Shown piece by piece: positions 29,100 to 41,854 of a stretch of 64,000 nucleotides of DNA. The notes under the pieces are model-generated. The model was not told where the DNA came from and did no database searches. It saw only the letters and a list, made by a program, of their open reading frames with translations. Position 1 is the first letter of the stretch; each line of letters begins with the position of its first letter. Source of the stretch: Microthyrium microscopicum (Eukaryota; Ascomycota; Dothideomycetes; Microthyriales; Microthyriaceae). The stretch spans positions 427,736 to 491,735 of the forward strand of contig MU004231.1 of NCBI GenBank assembly GCA_010405405.1, written 5' to 3'. A program made the position numbers and the translations under genes.

Positions 29100-29705
29100 A
29101 GTATACTACTCTACTTCTACTACTATAGAAGTTGCCTCTATAGCTACTACTTTAGCCTTTCTATATCTTTACTTTAACTATTATAGAACTTATCTTTATT
29201 ATTACTACCTTCTTCTCTATTATTATCTTAACTACTATAGAATTTGCCTCTACTATATATTTTATATATCTTAAGGCCTTTAATATTTTAGTTAGCTTTA
29301 TAAGTAAAGTAGTAGGGTTATATTAAAGTTTAGAAGTAGTAAGAAAAAAGGAGATAAAGATAAAAGATATAGCTAAGCTATTATTAGAGCTACTAAGTAG
29401 ATACTAAAGGAAGCGTAATTAATAATAATAATAACTACTACTTCCTTTTCTATTAAACCTACTTCTATATTAACTACTATAGAATTTGCTTCTATAGCTA
29501 CTACTTCTTTCTTTATTAAACCTACTTCTACTTTAATCGCTATAGAATTTACCTCTATAACTACTACCTTTTTCTTTATTAAATTTATCTCTACCTTAAT
29601 TGCTATAAAATTTGCCTTTATAGCTATTATCTCCTTCTTTATTAAACTTACCTTTATCTTAACTATTATAGAATTTGCCTTTATAGCTACTATGATTACT
29701 ATAGT
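29100..29705. repeat. 63-bp tandem repeat, about 4 regular copies plus degenerate ones
   Basis: TATAGAATTTGC-like words occur at 29,478, 29,541, 29,604 and 29,667, a regular 63-bp spacing (21 codons). Less regular relatives lie at about 29,120-29,250. On the minus strand a single phase reads through the regular units, suggesting a former 21-residue repeat. Confidence 0.75.
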
Positions 29706-31168
29706 AAGATATAAAGAGCTTATTAAGTTAGAGAATATAGAAGTTAAAGTAGTAAGGAGATAAACCTTAGGTAAAGATTATTCTTAACTATATTAGAATA
29801 ATAAGTATTTAAAGATTTAGTAGTTACTAAAGTAGTTACTAAGGTATAATAACCTTTCCTTCTTAATTAAGATAGTGCTCTTCTTAAATCTTTTCTTTAG
29901 CTTTAACTTAATTTAACCTCTTTTTTCTCTTTTTACTTTGCTTTCTACTTAGCCTAAGTATAAGGAAAGCGCCTATTAAAGTTATTTTAATAGCTTTTAT
30001 ATAGCGTAATACTAAAGTATTACTATACCTAAAAAAGTATATTTCTTTATAGCTACCTAAGACTTTAAACCTTATATATAAAATAAAAGAAATTTTATTT
30101 TTTTATATTATAGACGCTCTTTATATAGAAAATAGGAAAGATTAATAACTAAGTATAGATAGCTTATTTCTCTTCTTTACTCTACTTTCTATACTTATTT
30201 AGTTCCTTTAAATTAATTACGTAAGATATATACCTACTTTATAGTCTCTTTCTTTATAATAGACGTAATAGATAAAGTTTTAGGTAACTCTTACCTTCTT
30301 AAATTAGTAGTAGACTATATATATTTATATACTTATTTACTATAAGAGCGTAAAGAAGTTATAAAGCTCTATCTTATTTGCTATTTAGTTAATATTATGC
30401 TATTATATATAATAAGACTACTTTTTATAGGCTTATATTTATTAAGATATAGAAGTAGCTATATAGTTTTATATAAGTAGGTGCTATTTTTTACTTATAT
30501 ATACTTAATAAGTAGTTTTAGTTATATATAGCGTATAGATAGTATATATATAAATATTTAGTATAGCTATATAACTTTTATACTATTAGAGTTATAGATA
30601 TTAAGTAGTTTAGTAATATATTTACTACTAGTAGATAGAAAAAGGTATTTTAAGTATACCTTCTTAGATTAGAAGTTAACTAAATAGGTTTACTATTTTT
30701 AGACTATAGTTAACTTAGTAGAGTAGTTAAGGACGTAGATTCCTAATACTAGGAAGTACTTACTAATAAGATAGTCTCTTCTAGGTAAACTAAGCAAAGT
30801 ATTTAACTAACTCTATATTATATTATAAAAGAAAAGTAGATAGCTTATCTTAGAAGAATTCTTTATTAAGCTAGTAAATTATAGTAGAGTTATAAGGAGC
30901 TAAGAGATTACCTTTAGCTACTACTCCTTATAATAGATATCTTAGTAGCTATTTAGTTTATATTAATTAAGATAGTATCTAACGCTAGCTATAATAATTA
31001 GCTAACCTTTCTTTAACCTCTTAATATATTCTTTAATTACTTTTGCTAATTTAACGTAAATATAGCTATAATTAGACTACGAAAAGTCTTTCTATTTATT
31101 AGAGCTAATTTATAATAGCTTTATCTTAATAGTAGCTTATTAGCTCTTTAAGGATACTATACTAGTAC

Positions 31169-31720
31169 TTAACTTATAACTTCTTATATTTTAGTTAATA
31201 TTAACGTTAGTAAAATAGCTTTCTACTCTAGTAGGCTACTACTTAAGCTTATAATATCCTATTAGAGTAATTATAGTACTACTAATATATATAAATTAGC
31301 TTAGTTCTTATTTTGTATTTACGTAAAACTAACCTATCTAAAAGAGTAAAAGAATAAAGCTAGCTAGGTAGTTATATAAGTAAAAAGTATATATAGCTTA
31401 GCTAACGTTAATAATAGCTACTCCTTTAATAAGAAGTTATTACTTAACCCTAATCTTATACTTAGAGAATTAACGTAAAGTTTCTATATTTAGTATAAGC
31501 TATAACTACCTACTATTTATACTAGTGCTTAACTTATAACTTTCTATATATTAGTTAATATTAATATTAGTAGGGTAGTTTTCTACCCNNNNNNNNNNNN
31601 NNNNNNNNNNNNNNNNNNNNNNNNNNNNNNNNNNNNNNNNNNNNNNNNNNNNNNNNNNNNNNNNNNNNTAAAGTTTCTATATTTAGTATAAGCTATAACT
31701 ACTTACTATCTATAGATTAT
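31169..31720. repeat. Local direct repeats around an assembly gap
   Basis: ACTTATAACTT...TTAGTTAATATTAA occurs at about 31,169 and 31,519 (350 bp apart). AAAGTTTCTATATTTAGTATAAGC occurs just before (about 31,475) and just after (31,670) the run of N. The gap therefore lies inside a duplicated segment. Confidence 0.65.
31589..31668. other. Assembly gap (80 N)
   Basis: Eighty consecutive N bases. The flanks repeat each other, so the real length here is unknown and the number of repeat copies is probably underestimated. Confidence 1.
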
Positions 31721-32904
31721 TATCCTTATTTAGTAATCTATTAATAACTAGCTATTCTAGCTTTACTATATTTATAATAAGAGCCTAGATATTTTAATAG
31801 AAGCCTATCTTCTTGCTTTTAAGAGTATACTTAATAGCTATAATTTCTTTATATGCTTATAAAAGCTAGCTAGGCTAAGGACGTTAAGAAGCTATCTAAT
31901 TACTAAGTTGTCCTTTACTATTGCTTACCTAAGCTTCTAAAGCACTAACTATTATACCTACTATAAGAATATTTAAAGGCTATAATTTTGCTACTAAAGC
32001 TTTAGGTAATAATACTAAAAATAAGTCTAGTGCCTAAATAATCTTAATTATATTAGAGTTAAAGTAAACGCGATTATTATTACTATAAATAACTACTCTA
32101 AGTATCTAATCTACCTACTTATAGACGAAGTTAAGGTAGTCCTTAGCTACTTCTTTAATAAGTTAGAAGTATAGATATATTTATTAACGTAATTACTTAG
32201 TTTTATACTTTAACTTTATAAGAGTATACGCTAAATACTTAAAAAGAAAGTAAAGTTAATAAGAGATAGACTTAGTAATAAAGAGCATAGAATATATAGA
32301 CTCTTTAACTACTCTAGTTAATAAACTAACCTCTATAGTTCTTAACTTAGAAGGTATAACCTATAGGTATATAAGATTTATTAGTAATTAGCTAATATAT
32401 ATTCTAGAAGTATTACTTACTAATAGATGCTTTAGAGTCTTAAAATTCTTTAATTACTTTATTGCTAAAACTAGTACCTAGCTTATAAGAATTCCTTATA
32501 GTACTATAATTAAACTACTTTTAGTACATTAGTAGGTTAATAACTCTAATATTATTAGATATTTTGCTCTTCTTTATAGAAGCTTCTCTATTACCTAATT
32601 TATTTATTAGTCTTAGACTAAGAAAATACTTATTACTATAATATAGGCTTTTTTATCTTAATAATTAGTATACTCTTATTAACTTAAGGATAATTACTTT
32701 TCTTAATAATATTTATTAGATTGCTAAGTTCTTACTAATATAAGAATTATAAAGATACTAAATCCTTAATCTTAGCTTTATATAGTGTTCTTTAACTATG
32801 TCTATTATAAGGAAACTCCTTTCTTTATCCTAAAAGAAGAACCTATATAAGACGCTACTAAAATATTTAAGGAAATATTTAAAAAAATCTAGTCTATTTA
32901 CTAT

Positions 32905-35660
32905 TACTTTTATTATTATAGTTAACTAATATACTACTAAAAATATTATTACCTTACCTACTCTTAATATCGTTACTACTTTATCTAGGTATTAAATATA
33001 TCTAGATATAATAGAGATTGCTAGTAAGTAACGTTCCTATATATAGTAATAACCCCTAAATAACTATTATTACTCTAAGTATCTAATCTACCTACTTATA
33101 GATAGAGCTTAAGGTAGTTCTTAGCTACTTCTTTAACTAGTTAAGAGTATAGATATATTTATTAATGTAATTACTTAATTTAACTATAAAGGTAATATAC
33201 TATTTACTTAGTAGGGCGTAAGATATAGAAATAGCGCTATCTTAACTAGGAAAGAAAGATTATTACTTCTTAGTAACTACTTTAGTAACTACTAAGTTTT
33301 TAAATATAACCCTAGCTTTATATAGCGTTTTTTAACTATATCTATTATAAAGGAACCTCTTTTATTATCTTAGAAGAAGAGCTTGTATAGAATACTACTA
33401 AAACGACTAAGGAAATATTTATCTACTTAATACCTCTACTACATTACTTAAGTATCCTTACCTAGTTTAATAGCTATATAATAGTACCTCTATTAGACTA
33501 GGAATAGTAGATAAATCTCTAACTTTACTAGTTACGTAAAGAAGTAAGTAGTACTATATAATTAAAATAATAATTAGGCTACTTTTAGCTTAATTTATGT
33601 ACTATTTACTATTACTCTTATTATTATAATTAACTAATATACTACTAAAGGTACTATTACCTTACTTACTCTTAATATTGTTACTACTTTATTTAGGTGC
33701 TAAATATATCTAAATATAATAAAGGTTACTAATAAGTAATATTTCTATATATAGTAACGACTCTTAAACGATTATTATTACTCTAAGTATCTAATCTATC
33801 TACCTATAGATAGAGCTTAAGGTAGTCCTTCCTTTACTATATTACTTAAGTATCCTTACCTAGTTTAATAGCTTATTAAAGATATTTATAGAGGCTTATA
33901 ATATATTAAATATTTCTTCTTATTATTAAGTAGAATTATACTAGAAATATATTCTGCCTAATAAATTCTTTAGACTTTAAATCTAATACATATATAAACT
34001 ACTAGAGTTAGGAATACTACTAGAAGCCTCTTAAGTCTAGCTTAATAGACTATATAATAGTACTAGATATAAAAATTTTTAAAAGAAACTCTCTTATTCC
34101 TATAGAAAAGATAATTTAAGAAAGAAAGAAGTTAATAGCGCCCTTTAAGTAGCGTAAGGTAAGAAAGACTTTTTTAGTATACTATAATTAGTCTTTAATA
34201 TTAATCTCTATTAAATTAAGAATAGTAAATAAATCTCTAACTCTACTAGTTATATAAAGAGGTAAGTAACACTATACAATTAAAATAATAACTAGGCTAC
34301 TTTTAGCTTAATTTATATATTATTTACTATTACTCTTATTATTATAGTTAATTAATATACTATTAAAGGTATTATTACCTTACCTACTCTTAATATTATT
34401 ACTACTTTATCTAGGTACTAGATATGTCTAAATATAATAAAGGTTACTAGTAAGTAACGTTCCTATATATAGTAACAATCCCTAGATAATATATAGTATT
34501 AAGGATCATAAGGCTTTATATAAAATTTTTAGAGTATACTATAGGTATAATTAGATACGCTAAATAGATTTACTACTATAGGCGCTAGTTATTACTCTAA
34601 GTATCTAATCTACCTATCTATAGATAGAGCTTAAGGTAGTCCTTCCTTTATTATATTACTTAAGCATCCTTACCTAGTTTAATAGCTATATAATAGTACT
34701 AAATATAGAAATTTTTAAAGAAAACTTTCTTATTCCTATAGGAAAGATAATTTAAGAAAGAAAGAAGTTAATAGTACTCTTTAAGTAGCGTAGGGTAAAA
34801 AAGACTTCTTTAGTATACTATAACTAGTCTTTAATATTAATCTCTATTAGACTAAGAATAGTAAATAAATCTCTAACTTTACTAATTATATAAAGGAGTA
34901 AGTAGCATTATATAATTAAAATAATAACTAGGCTACTTATAGCCTAGTAGGAGTAATATCTTACTCTTAGTATAGTAAGTATATAGGACCTTATTATAAA
35001 GAATTATATAGTATATAGAATAAGTAATACCTTAAAGCATAGAGTAAAATTAGAGATAGAAGTTCTAAGTATAGGCATTAGTAATACTATAATTAATAAT
35101 AGTGCTAAGGTAATAGTTACTATTATAGTCTACGTCCTAGAGACTAGTAGGATAAAAGTAGGTATAATAGCACTTTATAATAATAAGAAGTATTATATAT
35201 AGACTTAGCTTAATTTATATATTACTTACTATTACTCTTATTATTATAGTTAACTAATATACTATAGAAGATACTATTACCTTATCTGCTCTTAATATTA
35301 TTACTATTTTATTTAGGTACTAGATATATCTAGATATAATAAAGGTTGCTAGTAAGCAACGTTCTTATACGTAGTAATAACTCCTAGATAACTATTATTA
35401 CTCTAAGCATTTAATTTACTTATTTATAGATAGAGCTTAAGGTAGTCTTTAGCTACTTCTTTAACTAGTTAGGAGTATAGACGTATTTATTAACGTAATT
35501 ACTTAATTTAACTATAAAGGTAATATATAGCTTACTTAGTAAGGCGTAAGATATAGGAATAGCGCTATCTTAATTAGGAAGAAAAAGTTATTACTCCTTA
35601 GTAACTACTTATAGTAGTAACTACTAAGTTCTTAAATACTTCCTTAGTTAGCTATAACGA
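32905..35660. repeat. About 0.7-kb tandem modules, 4 copies
   Basis: The string CTTTATYTAGGT..TAGATATATCTAGATATAATAAAGGTT, followed by CTCTAAGTATCTAATCTACC and ATAGATAGAGCTTAAGGTAGT, occurs at about 32,975, 33,680, 34,403 and 35,307. A second shared segment (ACCTAGTTTAATAGCTATATAATAG to AATAATAACTAGGCTACTT) precedes the later copies at about 33,455 (shortened), 34,025 and 34,680. The spacings of 705, 723 and 904 bp indicate tandem duplication with one insertion of unrelated sequence at about 34,950-35,210. An older partial copy lies near 32,090. The family is unknown; nested solo terminal repeats are an alternative explanation. Confidence 0.75.
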
Positions 35661-35975
35661 ATATAAGAAATATATCTTTTTACTAGGTCTAGGAGATAAA
35701 AGCCTAGTTATATGTCCTGCTTATAACTTGCTAGGACTAGAATAATAATATTAAAGGCTAATTAGAACATTTAGGAAAGATAGACTATAAAGGTAATATA
35801 TAGCTTACTTAGGGCGTAAGATATAGAAATAGTAATATCTTAACTAGTTAGAAAAGGCTATTACGCCTTAGTAGCTAGTTATATAGTAATTTTTAATTCC
35901 TTTCCTTAAAAATTATATTTTCTACCTAAAGATTATAACTACTTTATCTAAGTGCTAGATATATCTAGATACTAA

Positions 35976-36018
35976 TATCTAGATATATCTAGATATATCT
36001 AGATATATCTAGATATAT
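35976..36018. repeat. 10-bp tandem repeat (AGATATATCT), 4 copies
   Basis: Four perfect copies of AGATATATCT in tandem at the end of the module array. Each unit is its own reverse complement. Confidence 0.9.
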
Positions 36019-36099
36019 AAAAAGTTATTAGTAAGCGTTATTTATATCCTATTATACATAGCTTTAGCTATAATAAATTTACTTAAGTATAGTATAAGC

Positions 36100-36550
36100 T
36101 ATACTTAAATAATTATAATATACCTAATAAGTTTAAAATATTTTAAATAGTTTTATAATATTTCTAATAAAGTATATATTATCTTATACGTATCTAATAT
36201 TTTTATAATAAGTTTTAAATAACTATAATGTACCTAATAAGTTTAAAATATTTTAAATAGTTTTATAATATTTCTAATAAAGTATATATTATTTTATGCG
36301 TATCTAATATTTTTATAATAAGTTTTAAATAACTATGATATACTTAATAAGTTTAAAATATTTTAAATAGTTTTATAATATTTCTAATAAAGTATATATT
36401 ATCTTATACGCATCTAATATTTTTATAATAAGTTTAAAATAATTATAATGTACTTAATAAGTTTAAAATATTTTAAATACTTTTAAAATATTTTTAATAA
36501 AGTACGTAGTTATCTTATACGCATCTAATATTTTTATAATAAGTTAAATA
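36100..36550. repeat. 110-bp tandem repeat, 4 copies
   Basis: GTTTAAAATATTTTAAATA begins at 36,131, 36,241, 36,351 and 36,461, a constant 110-bp spacing. The period is not a multiple of three, so a coding origin is less likely than for the other arrays. Confidence 0.9.
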
Positions 36551-37264
36551 TAACTTTTCTAGTATAATACGTAGTCTAATTTATAATGCATGATAATTTT
36601 TTTACGATATAAAAGGTATAGCAATAAGTTATAAAGCTAATAGTATTTAAGTAAAGCTAGATTTAAGGTTCTACTCTAAACGAGTAGACTAAGATACGCT
36701 TAACTACTTTTAGATAATATAAGACGTTCTTAAATAATATTTTAAGTTATGCAAAGATATTAGTCCAATTAAATAGCTCTTAGTAAGACTTAATTATTAG
36801 CATATAATACCTAATATTGCATCGTAACTTTAAAGTCTTTTTAACTTTATACTAATATATCTAACTTTAATATTTATACCTTCTATTACGATATAATTTA
36901 CCTTAATAACTATAGTTTAAGACTAGGCATAATTAGCGTTACTTATACCTATAGCTTATATATAACTTCCTTATTATCTATGCTATAATCTTTTTAGCTA
37001 TTAGCATTCCTATATTTTTTATCTTATAAAGCTAGCTAATATTAATATCTTCTACGTCTAAAGTAATAACTAATTTATATTGTAACGTATATTCTTACCT
37101 ATTATAAGATAGCACTAATATTTCCTTAAAAGCTAAAGGTAAAGTTGTAAAGCTAATTTTATTATATACTAGTATACTAGATTTAAGTATATAGTATAAT
37201 CCTTTCTAAAGCTTTACACGTACTTAAAAGTCTTATTATAATATTAGCTATTAAGTAGCATTCT

Positions 37265-38200
37265 TAACTTAGTATAAGCATTCTCTTTCTTAAAGTCTAC
37301 TTATTAGCTTTATTCTAAGAGCATAATTTATATGCTAAATACTATATATTCCTCCCTAAAGACTATTGCTAAAAATCTACTTATTAGCTTTATTCTAAGA
37401 ATATAATTCGCGTGCTAAATACTATACATTCCTCCCTAAAGACTACTACTAAAAATCCGCTTGCTAGCTTTATTCTAAGAATACAATTTGCGTACTAAAT
37501 ACTATATATCCTTCCCTAAAGACTATTGCCAAAAATCCGCTTACTAGCTTTATTCTAAGAATATAATTCGCTACGTTAAATACTATTATATCCCTTCCTA
37601 AAGACTATCGCCAAAATCTGCTCGCTAGCTTCATTCTAAGAATATGATTTACTATGCTAAATACTATTATATTCCTCTCTAAAGACTATTGCCAAAATCT
37701 ACTTACTAGCTTTATTCTAAGAACATAATTCGCTACGCTAAATATTATTATATCCCTCCCTAAAGACTATTACTAAATATCTACTTACTAGCCTTCTTTT
37801 AATAGTATTATTTATACAATATAAGAATATATCTTACTCCCTAAAGACTGCTACTAAAAGTCTACTTGTTAGCGTTCTTCTAATAATATTATTTATATAA
37901 TATAAGAATATATCTTACTTCCTAAAGATTGTTACTAAAAGTCTACTTGCTAGCATTTTTCTAATAGTATTATTTATACAATATAAGACTATATCTTGCT
38001 TCCTAAAGACTATTACTAAAAGTTTGCTTACTAGCTTTCTTCTAATAGTATTATTTATATAATATAAGAATATATCTTACTTCCTAAAGATTACTACTAA
38101 AAGTCTACTTGCTAGCGTTCTTCTAATAGTATTATTTATATAATATAAGACTATATCTTCCTCTTAAATACTACTACTAAAACCTTCTTAATGCCTAATA
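37265..38200. repeat. 80-81-bp tandem repeat, about 11 copies
   Basis: The first half has TATTCTAAGA at 37,311, 37,391, 37,471, 37,551, 37,632 and 37,713. The second half has AATAGTATTATTTATA-type words at 37,801, 37,882, 37,963, 38,044 and 38,125. Both halves share the CCCTAAAGACTATTRCTAAAA and CTTACTAGC cores, so the array has two subfamilies with one period. Several units still carry CA and CG (for example near 37,440-37,620), showing less RIP than elsewhere. Confidence 0.9.
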
Positions 38201-38359
38201 ATAAACTAATATATTAACTATAAATATATACTCCCTAGCGTAGTAAAGATTACTTTAAATAAAGCTCTTATTATAGGTTATTAACTAGTATTTTAGTAGC
38301 TAATAATATATATATTTCCTATTTCTTAGTACTTACTATAAGTTATTACTAACTTATTA

Positions 38360-38885
38360 ATTATTAAGAAATACTACATATTATATACTATAACTTGTAC
38401 TCATTTTTCTTTTAAACTACTACTAAATATCTTTCTACTTTTAAATATTAAGAGATACTATATATTGTATACTATAACTTATACTTATTTTTCCTTTAGA
38501 CTACTACTAAATATTTTCCTACTTTTAAATATTAAAAGATACTATATATTGTATACTATAACTTATACTTATTTTTCTTTTAGATTGCTACTAAATATCT
38601 TCCTATTCTTAAATATTAAGAGATATAGTATATTATCTATCCTTATTTACGCTTATTTTTCTTAATACTATTACTAAATATTTCCTTGTTATAGACTATT
38701 AAGAGATATAGTATACTACTTACTCTTACTTATGCTTATTTTTCTTAGTATTATTACTAAATACTTCCTTATTATAAATTATTAAGAGATATAGTATATT
38801 GCCTATCTTTACTTACGCTTATTTTTTATAGTACTACTACTAAATACTTCCTTATTATAGTTCTTTAAGAAATACAATAAAGTAC
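38360..38885. repeat. 83-84-bp tandem repeat, about 6-7 copies
   Basis: AAGAGATAYTATATATT-like words occur at about 38,367, 38,451, 38,535, 38,619, 38,702 and 38,785, with a degenerate one near 38,868. Units share CTACTACTAAATA with the 81-bp array just upstream, so the two arrays may have a common source. An open stretch at 38,465-38,665 is only this repeat read in one frame. Confidence 0.85.
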
Positions 38886-38889
38886 TTAA

Positions 38890-41200
38890 TAATAATAGGA
38901 CTTCTTTTTTCTTTAGCGCTATATTTAAAGGTATATCTTTATTAAAGTCTAAGTAATATAGTAAGTAGCCTAGTAGCGCGTATTATTTATTTCTTTCTAA
39001 ATATCCTTATCCTTTAAAGTTATAATAGTAAATTATATAGTTAATTATATTACTGTTTGCTAGCCTCTTTATTAGCTATATTTCTTTCTATTTTAAAAAC
39101 TTATATTCTAAATTACTTATATAGTTAAACACTTATATACTAAATCTATCTCTATCTTTTCTTTATATTAAACTATAGTATAGAACTTCTTAAAAGCTAT
39201 ATCTTCTTATTTAAGTATTCTTTAACGTAAGATTATAGCACTATCTTATAAACTAGTAAGCTCTAATTCTCTAAGAATAGATATCAATATTATAATATTT
39301 AAAATTTAGAGTTTAAAGTAAGTATTATCCTTCTAATATATTAAACGTAGTCTTTCTATATACTAACTCTATTATAATCTAGAGAATTAGAAATATTAAG
39401 TCTCTATACTAAACTAGTACTACTTATAATAGCTAAAGACAAGATCTTTATAGTTAAATTTAATTACTATAGTATACCTATCTAAGCCCTATTTAATCTT
39501 ATACGCTATAAACTAAGCAATAGCTAATAATATGCTTATCCTTTCCTCCTTAATAATTCTAGATATAGCAAAGTAAAGCATATACACTATAGCGCATCCC
39601 TTAACTTACTAATAATAATTAAAGATATATTTATTATTATTAGTTTATAAGAAGAAGTTCTATAATCTATTATAGAATTAGTTTTTAGACGCTAGCCCTT
39701 TTAGTATAGCTATTCTTAAAACTATAGCTAATAGTATTACGACGTAGTAAGTGCTTTATATATAGACAAAGTCTTTAAATCATAGCGTCTAGAACATAAT
39801 ACTATTTATAGTGCCTACAAGTAGATTAAGGTATAAAGATATCCTTAGGATACCTATAAGTCCTTAGTTCTAATATTAAAATAATATAACTAATAGAGAC
39901 CACCCCTAGTATTTACGAGATAAAATAATAGATAGCTTATAGCAATATTCTTACAAGCTTATTAAATCTAATTACTATACTAATACCTAGTTAAATTCCT
40001 AACAAGCTCGTAGCCTCTATTAATAACCTTTTAAGCTTATTAACAAATATTGTTCTAAGACCTAGTAAGAGCTTTTATGAGAGGACTATACTATAATTAA
40101 GTTCTAAAGGGTTTCTTATAGTACTTAAAGGAGGTATTAAAGTATAAATACTACTTTAATAACTTACTTAGTAAACACGCGTACTCTATGCTAAATTATT
40201 ATAACGAGTTAATATACTATCCTTTAGCACGTCTTTAAACTTATTATAATAGGTTAAAGAGGATATAAAGCTTAATATTAAGGCTAAAAGATATAAGAAT
40301 AACTTATTTTATAATATAGGAGTATTTAGTAAAGTATATTAGTTATTTATTAACTCTTCTACTAATATTCTATATAGACGTATATTAAAGAAGAAGAAGT
40401 AGAAGAAGTTAAATATTAAAAAGATTAAGTAGTTAAATATACACGATTTATTAGCTTCCTTTTATTAGATATAGAGTTACTCTAGGCTTTAATATTACTT
40501 CTAATAGTTTAGCCTTTCAAACCTTAAAGGTTTAAATATATTATCTACTACTTTATTAAGAAACATCTCTACTTAGACGTAGCTATACCTCTACTAAAAG
40601 TAATAATAGTATATAGACTAATTAAAGTCGTATCTACTTAATATAATCTAGTAGACTCTAGTCCTAACGCCTTAATCTACTATAATAACTAAGGTCTAAG
40701 TAAGAGACTTAGAGCTACTTAGATATAGTATACTATATTTAGATAAGGTGCTAATAATTAAAGTAGTAGAAATTAATATATCTTACTTATATTAAGAAGT
40801 TAGAAAAGTATAGTCTAGTAAAGTTATTACTATTTAATTATAAATCTTTTATATTCTAATAAGATATTAGAAGATATTTAAAGATATAAACTAATAAGAT
40901 GCCTTTAAACTTAAGGGTTACTATATAAGATAACTCTTATAGAACGCTCTAAACGTTACTTCTAATATTAAAGTTCTAACCTCTCTCTATAAGAGAAAGA
41001 CACTAATTCTATATTACCTCTAGCTCTATTATAACTTATCTAACTATAAGCTTTAAGTAGTTAAAAGTCTTAATATAAGTAGTACCTCCTTAGCTAACTA
41101 TATTAGTTTATAACTAATAATATATTAGGCCTTTATTCCTAGTAGTATAGTAATAGCTAATATATTCTTACTAACTAGCAACTAGTACAAACTTACTATA
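38890..41200 (+). other. Stop-interrupted + strand protein-like frames, unidentified
   Basis: Between the minisatellite arrays, + strand phases read for several hundred bases at a time as protein-like sequence broken mostly by TAA/TAG, for example about 39,770-40,260 and 40,380-41,200. CA and TG are visibly commoner than in the first 36 kb. I recognise no domain and cannot say whether this is one gene or several. Confidence 0.25.
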
Positions 41201-41224
41201 TTTACTACTTCTAATAGCTTTATA

Positions 41225-41830
41225 ACGCGCTTTAACGTAATAGCTATCTATTAAGGCTTTACTAACAACGTAACGTTTAACTACTAGAGCTTTAATAAAT
41301 AAACCTAGAATACTTATAGCTATAGTACTTTAATGCGATAGCTATCTATTAAGGCTTTACTAGTAATGTAACGTTTAACTACTAAAGCCTTAATAAATAG
41401 ACCTAGAACACTCATAGCTATAGTACTTTAACGCAATAGCCGTCTATTAAGGCTTTACTAGCAACGCAACGTTTGACTACTAAAGCCTTAATAAATAGAC
41501 CTAGAATACCTATAGCTATAGTACTTCAACGTAATAGCCGTCTATTAAGGCTTTACTAGCAACGCAACGTTTAATTACTAGAGCCTTAATAAATAGACCT
41601 AGAATACTTATAGCTATAATGCTTTAACGTAATAGCTATCTATTAAGGCTTTACTAGCAACGTAACGTTTAACTACTAGAGTAAGAGTAATAGGCTTAGA
41701 ATAAACTATAGCTATAGTGCTTCAACGTAATAGCTATTTATTAAGGCTTTATTAGCAACGTAACGTTTAACTACTAGAGTAAGAGTAATAGGCTTAGAAC
41801 AAACTATTACTATTATGCTAGCTACCTAGC
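41225..41830. repeat. 98-bp tandem repeat, 6 copies
   Basis: TTAAGGCTTTACT begins at 41,251, 41,349, 41,447, 41,545, 41,643 and 41,741, a constant 98 bp. Copies differ largely by C-to-T or G-to-A at CA/TG sites: the third retains GCAACGCAACGTTTGAC where others read GTAACGTTTAAC. This is RIP caught part-way. Confidence 0.92.
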
Positions 41831-41854
41831 TAACTATAGCAACTTTACTAGCTA

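Noticed and set aside
37265-38200. CRISPR-like array
   Set aside because: The units are contiguous minisatellite copies with no unique spacers, and the genome is fungal.
38465-38665. 66-codon open frame in the AT block
   Set aside because: It is simply the 83-84-bp tandem repeat read in one frame.
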